Shown here: positions 22,901-34,900 of the stretch, one piece after another | Numbering within the stretch: the stretch's first letter is position 1 | Layout: every line of letters starts with the position of its first letter | From: Tretioscincus oriximinensis | Lineage: Eukaryota > Chordata > Lepidosauria > Squamata > Gymnophthalmidae | Assembly (NCBI GenBank): GCA_022410635.1 | Contig: JAJVDF010000860.1 | Location: 310,001-374,000 of the forward strand | Direction: 5' to 3' | DNA length: 64,000 nucleotides | Made by a program: the position numbers and the translations under genes | The notes under the pieces: model-generated | What the model was told of the DNA's origin: nothing | Seen by the model: only the letters and a program-made list of their open reading frames with translations | Databases searched by the model: none

Positions 22901-25900
22901 AATAACGGAAGGGAATACAGCTACAGTGACCGATTTAGCAAAAAGAGAAAATATGAACAATGTAATTTTCGTGTAAAAATAATTTCCAGTGTGATTTATA
23001 GGCACAAAAACAGGTCCCACAATATTCTGTGAATTAAAGGATACTATCGTATATATTGCAATTGATATGAGATTTTGAATTAGAATCTCTTTATTATTTT
23101 CAGTAGCACAGTCAGCAGTCTCCACACACGTGTCGATTCACTGGAGAAGTCGAACACTAAATTAATTGAAGAGGTATTGTATTTTAGCAATTATTTTATA
23201 TGAAATTGTTACGATGTTTTGTGTATTCTTGTGTAAGAAAGTCATTTGCGCAGTACTCTTTCATTAAAGCATTGTGATCACCAGAGCATGGGCCAAAGTG
23301 GTTATCTACTTTCCATGGTGGTATGTGTGAATGAGTGAGTGAGAGAGGCAGAGAGAGAGAGAGAGAGGGGGGGGGAGAGCTTCCTTTCCCAAGAAGCTAA
23401 TTTATCTGTTCTCTCACCTTGCTTCAGAAACAAAGTGTCTTTATTATTTCAATCTGAATGGGGTTTTTTTGTCCTCCTTCATTCTCAGCTAGCCATAGCC
23501 AAAAATAATATCATTAAACTGCAAGAAGAAAACCACCATTTAAGAAGTGAAAACACTCTAATTTTAATGAAAACACAGCATCACTTGGAGGTATGCAGAG
23601 TTCACTGTATTTAATATTGTCACTAAATAAGTACTTAAAGCGTTTCTATATTAATTTGTGATTTATATCTCAAATGTTTAAATTCTAGATAATTTCATGT
23701 GCATATGCTGGTATATGTGCAGATATCAGTATCATGATAAAAAAACAATTTTTTTCATTATATTTTATCTGGTCATTATTTTGGATTTTTAAGGAGTTTA
23801 CTGCCTCAAACAACTTCACACAAATTCTTTTTAATAAAAATAATAGTTTTTCATGTCATAATGTCTACATCGTGGATCTCTCGAAGTTTCAAATTGGATT
23901 AATTAAAAAAAAGCATTATTTACAACTCCTAGATATTATTCATTGCACTCTGATAGCTTAATCAATGAATAATCAATATGTCAGCACACAAATTCCAGCA
24001 ACTAAAACAAAGTTTTAGTGAAAGAAAGTAACTTCAACACAGTACCAAATATATTAACCGTACAGGATATCTCTTTTGCCCCTCCTCCCTGTTGCAGACC
24101 TGTCCTTCTGTATTTTCCCCAAGGACAAGAAGAGAAGACCCTTGTTAAGTGGAATAGTGGTGCAGAGGCTAAGAAATGGTTTTTTAATTGAGAGACCTGT
24201 TCCCAAAGCCCTGAATTGTCTGTGCAGAGGGGTGAGCGTCCTCTGCTGGCCTCACCTTCAGCCGACTTAGTTGTTTGAATATAAATGTTGTATAAATGAG
24301 TACCACCACAAAGTGGTGGGGAAAATTGAATGCTTCTGGTGAAAAATAGCTTGTAAGCCACTTTGAATCCCTTGGGGTGAGAAAAGCAGGGCATAATTGA
24401 CAGCAGTTTGATAGCTATGCTCTCATACAAACCTGAGCCTACTGCCTTACAATATGTGGTATTTTGCTTTGTGTGACTCATAATTGACCCCAAAAATTTA
24501 CTGTCAACATGAGAGCTGAAGAACATATTTATGGATGCATAAGTGTGGAATTCTCCTTTTTCCCATAGGTGAACAAAGTAGATGCTGATGCAGAACTTCA
24601 GACATACAAACACTCCAGACAAAGCCTGGATGAGATGTACAGCGAAGCACATAGGCAGCTTCGAGAAGAATCTCAGTTGAGACAAGTGAGTGAATAGCAG
24701 GAGTGAGGTGAATTATTTAGAAATAGTTGGACAAATTCATGGGGATCAGATGTAACAGTGGCTAGTAGACCTGATGCCCAGATGCCCAGATATTAACTCC
24801 AGATTGGAATTTGAGAGCAGATGAAGATTTTGCCTTTCCTTCTGTTTGCGATGCCTAGAAGCAATTGGTGGGCCACTGTGTGAGATGGGATACTAGACTA
24901 GATGGGTTGTGACCCAAACCAGCAGGATTATTTTTATGTTCTTAAATATATACCGTACGTTATATTCACGTGTATGTTACTGTTTTTCTCTTTGCAGTTT
25001 CCTTCCAGCTTTAGGAACACTCGATTTAATCGATTTAAGCATTACACTTGTAACTGGATATATTTCCCTTTTTGCTGTGTAGGATATAGAAAATGAACTG
25101 ATGGTTCAAGTTGGCATGAAGCATGAGATAGAACTTGCGATGAAATTGTTGGAGAAAGACATACACGAAAAACAAGACACCCTTATTAGTCTGCGGCAGC
25201 AGCTGGAGGAGGTCAAAGCGATAAATGTAGAAATGTACCAAAAACTGCAGGTAAAACTTTACTGTTTTGACCTCTAGAAGAAGTAGGTCAGCTTTCATTT
25301 GTTAGTTTGGTAGTTAGTTAAACAATCCTGTTGGAGGCTCAATAGAACCACATCAAGGAATTCCAAGGACCCGATTATTTTTTTGTTGCAAACTGATCAG
25401 CAACAAGGAAGTGGGTTTTAGCCCTCAACATTGAAATCCAGTGCCACAAGCTGCTCAGGATTGCAAGACATTTCAGACAGTTTGGTGTTGTGGTGAGAAG
25501 GTCAATCTCTTATCTGCTAGCCTTCCAGTTTGAGCCTGCACTCCTTCATGAAGCCATTGGGTAGCTTTCGAACTCTCTCAGCCCCAAATACTTCACAAGG
25601 TGTCTATTGTGAAGAGAAGAACAGAAAATCGGAATATATAAACCAACTCTTCTTCTGATCACCCTTAACCCATATATTTGTTAACATCCTCAAAAAAGTT
25701 CTAGAAGATTAATTAGCCATCCGCTTTCCAGTTCTTGACTCTTGAAAAAAAAATTTTTTTTAAATACATTTGTGAATTTTATTCTGGACTTCATTCTTTT
25801 ATCCTCTTATCTTCATCATTTGTTTTAGTTTTATTTTGACCTACTGCCTAGGAACTAGGTAAAGAGAGATTTGAAAATACATTTGAAATGTCAAATATTA

Positions 25901-28900
25901 AGTATATTATTAAGTAAATCATAAAATACAATAATGTTAGTAATTTTAATAATAGGTGTCAGATGAAGCAATGAAAGAAAAGAATGAGATCGTTGGCCGA
26001 CTGGAAGAAAAAACAAGTCAAATTACTGCGACTATGAAGCAGCTGGAACAAAGGTACAGCATCTTCTTCTATTTTACTTTTTTCTTAGATTTTCCCCCCA
26101 ATTATATGATTATATTTCAGGGATTACTACATTTAATGCTTAGGAAAGATAAAATGTGTCTTATAAATCTCTTTTATGCACGGCAAAAACTCACTCTTGA
26201 TAAATGTCCTTTTATTCTGGTTAATTTGTCTTTAAAACTACCTATGTCAGCATTTCTTGTTTTCCTTAAGTTTCCAGGGAATATTATTTTGGCCGAAGGT
26301 TTCCTTTATTAGTCTGAACAAAACTAGATAGCAAACTAAATGCAGAACCTTGAAAAACAGTTTGGGGCATAGTTATTAAATTAGGAGGAGAGAAAGATTG
26401 TGAGGTCATGTGCGTGAAGTCCGTAAAACACTCACAGATATATGTAAAAGTTGTTTATATTTGGAATTAACATTTTGAATAATAAAAGGTGCCACCCATT
26501 GCCTCATCATGTGGCTGTTAACATGTCTCACCCTGGTTTCCTTTTCAATCTACTTAACAAAAAAGTATTCTTTTATTGACATCCTTCTTCTTTTTCTTTT
26601 TTCTTTTCTCCTGTATCCCAACTTTTCCATTTTTGAATGTTTTTATTTCTTTTATTTGTATTTAATTTCTTGTCCATTGAACATCTGAAGTGACAAAGAA
26701 TTGCTCACACAAACTCGGACTATTGCAATGTCCTTGGTGAAATGTACTGGCAATGAAGGACAGCATCAGTATAAGCTTGTTAAAGATATATCATTTTGAA
26801 AATTACCTCAGGCCCATTGAAGATGATAGTGGAGTAAAATCTGTAGAGATTTTTACAAATTCACAACATATGACTGCCTTTAGTTGAGCCTACAATTTGT
26901 GTATTTTTAGCTTAACTATGGAACGGATATTGTAAACATAACAAAATAATTTTCAGCTTTCTGACTGGATGCTATACTCCCCAAATATTGTTCTATCTTA
27001 TCATTGATTAATTGGATTTGATAAAAAAAAGATACATTAATTTTTTTCAGTCAGTATCTTTTACTATGTTTGTTGAAGTTTCTAGCTGACACATAGTGAT
27101 TAGGTTGAAAACTTTTGTAATAGATAATATGTTTATGGGATAGAGTTACACTTAATAATCTCCCCCCTTAAGTCTAAAAATTATTTATTTTGAATATGGT
27201 GTATTTAGATCTACTAAACTCTATTGCAGTAAATGGATGATTAACGATAGCACCTAGTTTTCTTGTTTTTAAAAAATGAATAAAATTTAGATTCCAGTGG
27301 ATAGTATAGTGGGCCACAGAAAAGCCTTTATAAATTATGGCATTGATTTCCTACCTGGGATATATGTACCCCCTGTGATATGAACCAGTAATTTTGTGAT
27401 ATGCAAAAATAAAAAGAATAAAGTGAGGTAAAGCACATCTATCAACAGTATAAGAAAACTCATTTTTGTCAATAAAGTGGTACAGTGTATGAAAATGGAT
27501 TGGCCAAGGATATCCAAGTGAAAAAGGCCTACTTAATTATGAAGAAATCTATTTCCAGAGAAATGTAAAGATACATAAATGCCCAAATATTCAAAGAAGC
27601 ATCTGTCTTCAGAATGTGTCCAGGTACAGAAAAAATAAGTGAATTAAATCATCTTAATATGTGGCAGTATCTGCACACTACAGTTTCTAATTCACATTAA
27701 ATGCCAGAAAATGCATTTTATAGCTTTTAGTAAAGATTACAGATGGGCTGAAACTCTAGTATTCATCCACTATAGTCTCTAAGCTGCTTTCGAGTTGTTT
27801 TTTTCATACCTGTGGCTGCAGTCTTAGTCTGAATCAGAATACCTAGCAAGGGGGGTCTCAGTGCCTTAAAGACTATTAAATAAAGGTTGCTAGCATGCAC
27901 TTTCACAGATTTCTTCACTCCATTGCATCTGAAGAAGTAAAGTTCATCTACAAAAGTTCATGCTACTGATGTTTTCCTTGTTAGTCTCTAAGGTGTTACA
28001 AGACTCTCCTGTTACAGATGCAAAGTTGTCCCATAAAGTGAAATGAATTAAGACACATCCTTGATTTCAAGGGCTCAGGGAGTCCTTGAAGTATATTTAT
28101 GCATATCAGGTTTGGGGAACCTTTTCTCTGCCAGGGGCCGTTTAGATATTTGTAACATTACTCCAAGGCCCACTCCAAGATCACTCACCCACCCAGGCCT
28201 CACCCGCTCTCTCTGGCCCCCACTCCTACCCAGACCCACAAAATCACAGACTTTTTAATGCTTCCCCAATCCCTCTCGCTTCCTTCCTCCTTCCTCTTTT
28301 TGCATTTCACTTCATGTTTTATCAAAGTGAGGAACCATTATTTAGCCAGGGAAGCCAAATGATTCCTTGGGCAGCAGGCCGGGTACTGGACCAAATGGTT
28401 CCTTGGGGAGTATAATGAAGGCCAGACTAAATAGTTCTGCAGGCCACATATGGCCTCCGGGTTCCCCATCCCTGATGTATATTCATCCCTGCTTAATCCT
28501 TTCCCCAGTTCTGCCTTAGAAGAAAAACATACTCATATATAGTACCTTATATACTTTCATTCACACCAAAGCACAATTACATGACAGCAACATTTTTGTT
28601 ACGTGTCTGTATTCTAATATAACACTACTTTTATTGCCTTTATTTCACTGCTCTACTTTGTGTCTTTAATTTGACCCAAGCAGTCAGTACACCACTTTCT
28701 CTATTTTTATGGTGTTGGTGGATTTGTATAGCTGAGAAACAGTCATAAGGCTTGGGTTTATTTATTTTATTTTTAAAACTACTATTATGTAGCGGAGAAG
28801 CACAGTCAAAACACTGTACATACGAATCGTAACACTTGTATTGCTCTACATTGATGGCCTCTGTTAATTATGAACTTCGAATAAAAGGAGGAAAAATAGA

Positions 28901-31900
28901 AATGAAAAATAGAAGCTTTTATCGAAGTGAAAAAGAGACTCTGGATTTGTAGGTGTTGTCTGGGTCTTTCATTTCAGTTTGTGATTATTATTTTTACCCC
29001 AAACTTTGTTTTTATTTAGAAATGTTTCTGTTTCCCAATTTTTTCCCCTTTTATTTGTCTTCTTCACCTTTTACACCCAAATTCTAGCTTCAGTTTTACC
29101 CAAAGTTGATTTGAATTACACCAGATTACAACAAGCCGAGAAGGCTCAAATGGAGGCAGAGAGTGAGGACAAGAAATTTAAACAAGATTATATGAGTAGA
29201 TCTGAAAGCCTGCAGAAGGAAATTACCCAAAAGGAAACAAAAGTGTAAGTAAAATTTAAGGGAAATTTAATATATTTTGCTCTTTTTTTATGATGGGCTG
29301 CTACTCAGAAAACAAGATAGATTAATTATTAAAAGAGACATATGTCCTCTGATTTTAAATCCTGATCGAAGAATTTGGCATTGGTGCAGAAGATTTCAAC
29401 TAGAATATACAGAATTATTTATTTATTTGTACTTATATCCTGCCCAATACCCAAAGGTCTCAGGGTAGCCAACCACAGGGTGGTGCACATAGCTTTTGTT
29501 GCTTTTTGAAGCCGAGGTATCTAATTTTAGCACAAAAAACTGCAAAAACTTATTGACTCGAGTATAAGCCTAAGGTGGGAACTCAGAATTAGAGCCTGCC
29601 ATCTACATGCAAGTGTGGAGTTTAGCAGATCCACGGGGCTGTCATGTGTGGATGGCCAAGATCTGTACTGAAATACAGCCCAGAATAAGGCTCAGTGGGG
29701 CCAGGACTTTGGTTCACTCGTATATAAGCCAAGGAGGGCTTTTTCAGCATATACTCGAGTGTATACGGTTAGCTTTATGGATAGGGGTTGGACAAGGTCA
29801 CCTCATGTAAGCGCCATTGCATATAACGGTGGGAGAAAATGTATAGAAGGGGGAAAACTATTTTTCAACTTGAAAAGTCAGGGTTCTAGGTTGTTTTCAA
29901 AATGTGGCAGCTAAGCTTTTAGGTGGGCTACTAGCCTGTGCCTGTATTCACCTATGCTTAGCTGTTAGCAACGCTAAGCAATTTTATATGTAGGAATCTT
30001 TTAAACTCCCGTTTTCACTGTAGACCAGTAAGATTACTGGGATCTTCTGAATTGCTGCAGCTATCACTAATCACTGAATGGAAGCTTGTGGTGTCCAACA
30101 GTAGGACCTTCTTTTGTTCCTATTGTTACAAAGCTGTTTATCTGGCATTCTCAATGTGAAAAAGCAACTATTTCCTGACTCACCTTTGTTTTTAAATAAT
30201 ATTGTAAACTGCTTCAGGATTTTCTTTCAGTTATATAGTTATTGTACAATAAAACTTGAATTGGTTAACTATAGTTAATTATGGCAGGACAACTAAGAAA
30301 AGTAAATGAATTAAAAATCTAAACTGATGGACTTTTTAATATTTTTCATTTTTAGCTGTCGTCTTGAAACAGATCTGAAAATAGAAAAGGAATGGCGGCA
30401 AACCATGGAAGAAGATCTTAGAAAAGAAAAAGAAATGTCATCTTCTTTGAAGACAGAGACTCAAGAAATTGTTACCCTTAAAAAAGTAAATACTGCATCA
30501 TTTTTCAAAATGTAATTATTACACTATCTATAGAACGATTTAATAAAACTTTCTGATACCAGAATGAAAAATATTTATCATTTGGTAATCTTTATGTTTT
30601 AGGCAAACCAATTTATTTATTTAAAGAGATATCCTTAGTACTTGAAATACAGTACATAAATCTGAGACAAATGTCTTCCTTCTCAAAATACTTGGAATTT
30701 TATAAGTTATACTTCTTGGTAGAAGTTTAACATTTTTTTATTTTTTATTATTTTTCCAACATTTGATTTTAGTTAATAATATAAGAACATAAATTACAAG
30801 AATAAAATTTTACAAGTTACAAATAAACAGTTGTAATCTACCTGAACTTTTAACAATATTAACTTTGCCCCTCCCTCCCCCCCCTCCTGATCCCCCCCTG
30901 ATTCCCCCCGTTGCTGCTGTGGAGTTTTTACAATTAAATGTGTCCATCAGTCTTTTAATTTCAGCGTATAAAGTGTCTTGTTCTCACTAATTCCCAGTCC
31001 TCTTTCCAATCTCCCATCCAAATGTCTCTTTTTTCTTTTGTTATATCAAACTGAAGCTGTTCCAAAATATAATAATGCCAATGTTCCAGTGTCCATTGAG
31101 ACTTTCCTTTCCAGTAGTGAGTAATAACCGATGCTGCTGCCATTAATAATTGCTCTATTAAGTAATGTAACCCTCCATTAATGTTTGATTTTTCAAAAGG
31201 TAATAATATACATTCCTCTCCTATCCAATTATGCGCTGATCCTATAATTAAATTTATTTGGCTTGTCACAAATTTCCAGAAATTTTTAACTTCTTCACAC
31301 TCCCATCACTGGTGCCAGTATGTCCCTTTTAATTTTTTACAGTGCCAACATTTTGTATTTGTTCCTTTCATTTCATATGTTAAAGATACTGGGGTCCTAT
31401 ACCACCTGTGTAATACTTTGAACCTTAATTCCTTTAACCTTTCATTTTTCTGGCTACCAGCTTCATTCAATCTTCTCTTAATAAATTGGTCTGAACCATT
31501 GATATCCAAATTCCAGATTTTTCCTAAAGATTCTGCTATATGTCCTTTACCATTCGTTGGATGTTTATATAATGCCCCAGCCAGTCCCCAATCCCCTTGT
31601 AACCATTTTAAGTACTTGATCCAGCCCTGTGTCACATTGTGTCAGTCTTTTCTTACTACCTTCTGCTTTCTTTTTCAACCAATCAGTAAGTGCCCTTATT
31701 TTAAGCCAATCTCGGTTTCCTAATATAGTTTCCCCAAAGTCCACTGTCAGTGGAGTGTTTGTCCTATCCAGTCCATCTTTTATGCATATCAGTCCTGCCT
31801 TTTGCAGTTTTTACAAATCTTTCATCCTTAAAATAATATTATCTTGGTTAATACTACAAAATGATTCTATAGTACTATTTTGAAGCTGCAAAATCTCTTT

Positions 31901-34900
31901 CCATTTATTCCAGCTTTCTATCGATGCCTTTAATAAATGCAAAGATTCATTTTTTTTCTTTTTCTTAATATGATTTCAGAACTGTTTTAGCTGAAATATT
32001 ATTCATTGCTCTTTCCAATTTTTCCCACTTTTTCTCCAGGGAGCATTCCAAATCTATAAATTGGGTAGAAGTTTAATAAATTAATAAATAGTTTCAATAC
32101 TTAGCCCGCATCATTGTTCCTTACTTATTCTACTATGTTTGCATTTTCTGGAATAAAGCACTGCCTGTACTGCTTTATTCCAGAATAAATAACTGATGTG
32201 TAGATGCAGCTTGGAATTTTTAGTTTGCACAAGTTATAGCTTTGCTCAAAAAGTGGCTATTCTGAGACAAGCCCTCTTTGGTACAATCTTACAAATTTGT
32301 ACTTCAACAGTGAGATAGGAATGTATTTCAGTGAAAATTACTCTGTCTCTTTGAAATAAAAAAAGCACGCCAGAATGAGGGGGATATCTTCTCTTAGACA
32401 AATTTAGCCTAAAGAAAATATTTGTATAATGTGCTCCTGGGAGTAATCAGGAGCACCTTATTCTAAATCATTGTGTTGTTATTCTATGATTCAGCAAGAG
32501 CATTTTTCACAGTATGTATTTGAATAGTTCCCTGACACAGAATGTCTGAGAAAAATGAAACGAATATCTACTTCTGCTAATTTGTGCTAATATACCAACA
32601 TGATAGAGAACTTTTTAATCCTTATCCAGTTTTTCCAAATAGCTTCATTTTTGCAGGTTCTTTTTTATCATTCAAAATTTTAATGTGAAGAGTTTTCTTT
32701 GAAAATGGTTAAGAATAAGCATATAAAATTTACATTTGGATAAGAAGTAGAGTTAAAATATGCAAAATAAATGCACTGGTGATTTTTTAATCCTTCATTG
32801 CATGTTGTAACATTTATTTATTTACACTTATGTCTCGCCCTATACCCAAAGGTCTCAGGGCAGCCAATATTAAAACATCAATACAAAATGAACAAATTAA
32901 AAACAGTATAAAACAGTATCTAAAAGTGGGGACAAAATTGACATATCTTCAGCCAAAGATCAGGTGAAAGAGGTTCGTCTTTAAAGTTCTTTTAAAACAA
33001 TACAACGGTGATGACAGATGCATTTTGAGGGGGAGACTATTTCAAAGACTGGGGGCAACCACCGAGAAGGCTCTGCCTTGGGTTCCCACTCCGTTTGCTG
33101 TTGAAAGGGGTGGTACAACAGTTGTACATGATGCAATCCACTGGATGTATTTTATCAGGTGAAATTTGTTTGTCGTATTTTTGGAAATCCATGTCTTGAA
33201 GGGTTTATAAGAGTAGTTTGTGATGAAAGCAAATCTAGGTGATTGCATTATGTCCTATACAAAACTCAAACACATCTGTTGTGGGTTTACAAAAGCATTT
33301 GTGCTTTTTCAACAAAGTAGCATTGATTTTTTAAAAACTACTTTTTAATTTTGATACTTTATGGTGGAATATCTCTAGCTTGATGAACATTAAACACCAT
33401 CAGATATGGGAGGCTAAAATATTTACCTATTTTGAAATCATAAGCTGGCAGGAGACTGAATCTTTCTTTTGGCTTTTAGTTATTAAGTTTATTATAGGTT
33501 AAACTGTGTAGATATGGCCCTCTGATTTGTTACAAAATCTAAGCCTGTTTATGTATTGTTAATGTCTAAGGTGGACTTTGGATTAAGATTGATTTCATTC
33601 AAACCTATTTCTCATGGCTTCCTCCGTATGACTTTACAGTAATCCCAATTGGAAAGTATAAGTGAAAATTGAGTTAAGAACATAAGAAGAGCCATACTGG
33701 ATCGGGCCAGAGCCCATCTAGCTCAGCACTCCGTCTCACACAGAGGCCCACTAGATGCACCTGGGCAGTCTGAACAGAGGAAAGCAAAATATGCACCTGT
33801 TACAAGTGGTATTTCAGGAGTCCTGCCTGTTGCTTCAACCGGGAGGCAGAGTCCAGACATCCATCCTAATACCCATTTTATACCCTTTGTGTCCATAAAC
33901 CTGTCTAGTCCTGTCTTGAAGCTATCCAAGTTGTTAGCTACCACTATCACTTCAGGAAGTAAATTCCACAGGGCGATGATCCTCCCATCAGTTTCAATGT
34001 GTACCCTCTGGTCCTAGTGTTGTGTGCTAGAGAAAACATTTTTTCTCTATTCACCCTATGTATCCCATGCATGATTTTGTACACTTCAATCAGATCACCT
34101 CTCACACGTCGCCTTTCGAGGCTGAAGAGGCCCAGATGTTGCACCTTCCCTAGTTTTACAATATGCTTCTTGAGATGTGGTGACCAGAACTGAACACAGT
34201 ATTCCAAATGTGGCCTCACCATAGATTTATAAAGATGCAAAACAACATTTACTGACTTGTATTCAATTCCTTTCCTAATATCCTCAACATGGAATTTGCT
34301 TTTTTTGCTGCTGCTGCACACTGGATTGACATCTTCATTGAATTGTCCACCAACGCCCCAAGATCCTTTTCTTTTTGTCAAGTTCTGTTCAGTCATTTTC
34401 TGTTCTGTATCTTTTGTATTGGATAATTTCATTGTCTTACTGGCAAACAAATTCCTGCCTATTCCAAGATGTAATCCAGAATAACACCTATAGCAGAAGG
34501 GGCCTTACTTCCTATCATTTCTCTGATAGATGTAAGGTCTTGGGTATAAATCTTCCTCCTCCATTTTCTCATCCAAAGCTGCTAATTTGTTACTAGGAAA
34601 CCAACTGATTTTGTCTGTTCCAAATATTGTAATCCAAGAAGCACATGGTAAATCTTTTAATGTTGCTATCCGTTATTTTATCTAATCTTTAATTACTTTG
34701 TTTTGTTTTAAGGATTTCTTAAAACTACAAGAAAAAAACAAGCATCTGAAGAAATTATGTCACGATCAAGAAGAAGCTCTCGAGGAACTGGCTGGAAAAT
34801 TGAGCGAGTAATTTTTTTATTTTTTTCCTTCTTCTTATGGTTTTTAATATTTTTCTGACAGTGCTAATTAAAAGTGTTATGTTTGAAGGAAATAATTGAT

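Noticed and set aside
24002..24685. 227-codon minus-strand open frame
   Set aside because: It covers RUFY2 exon 10 in antisense and a SINE; no protein similarity recognised.
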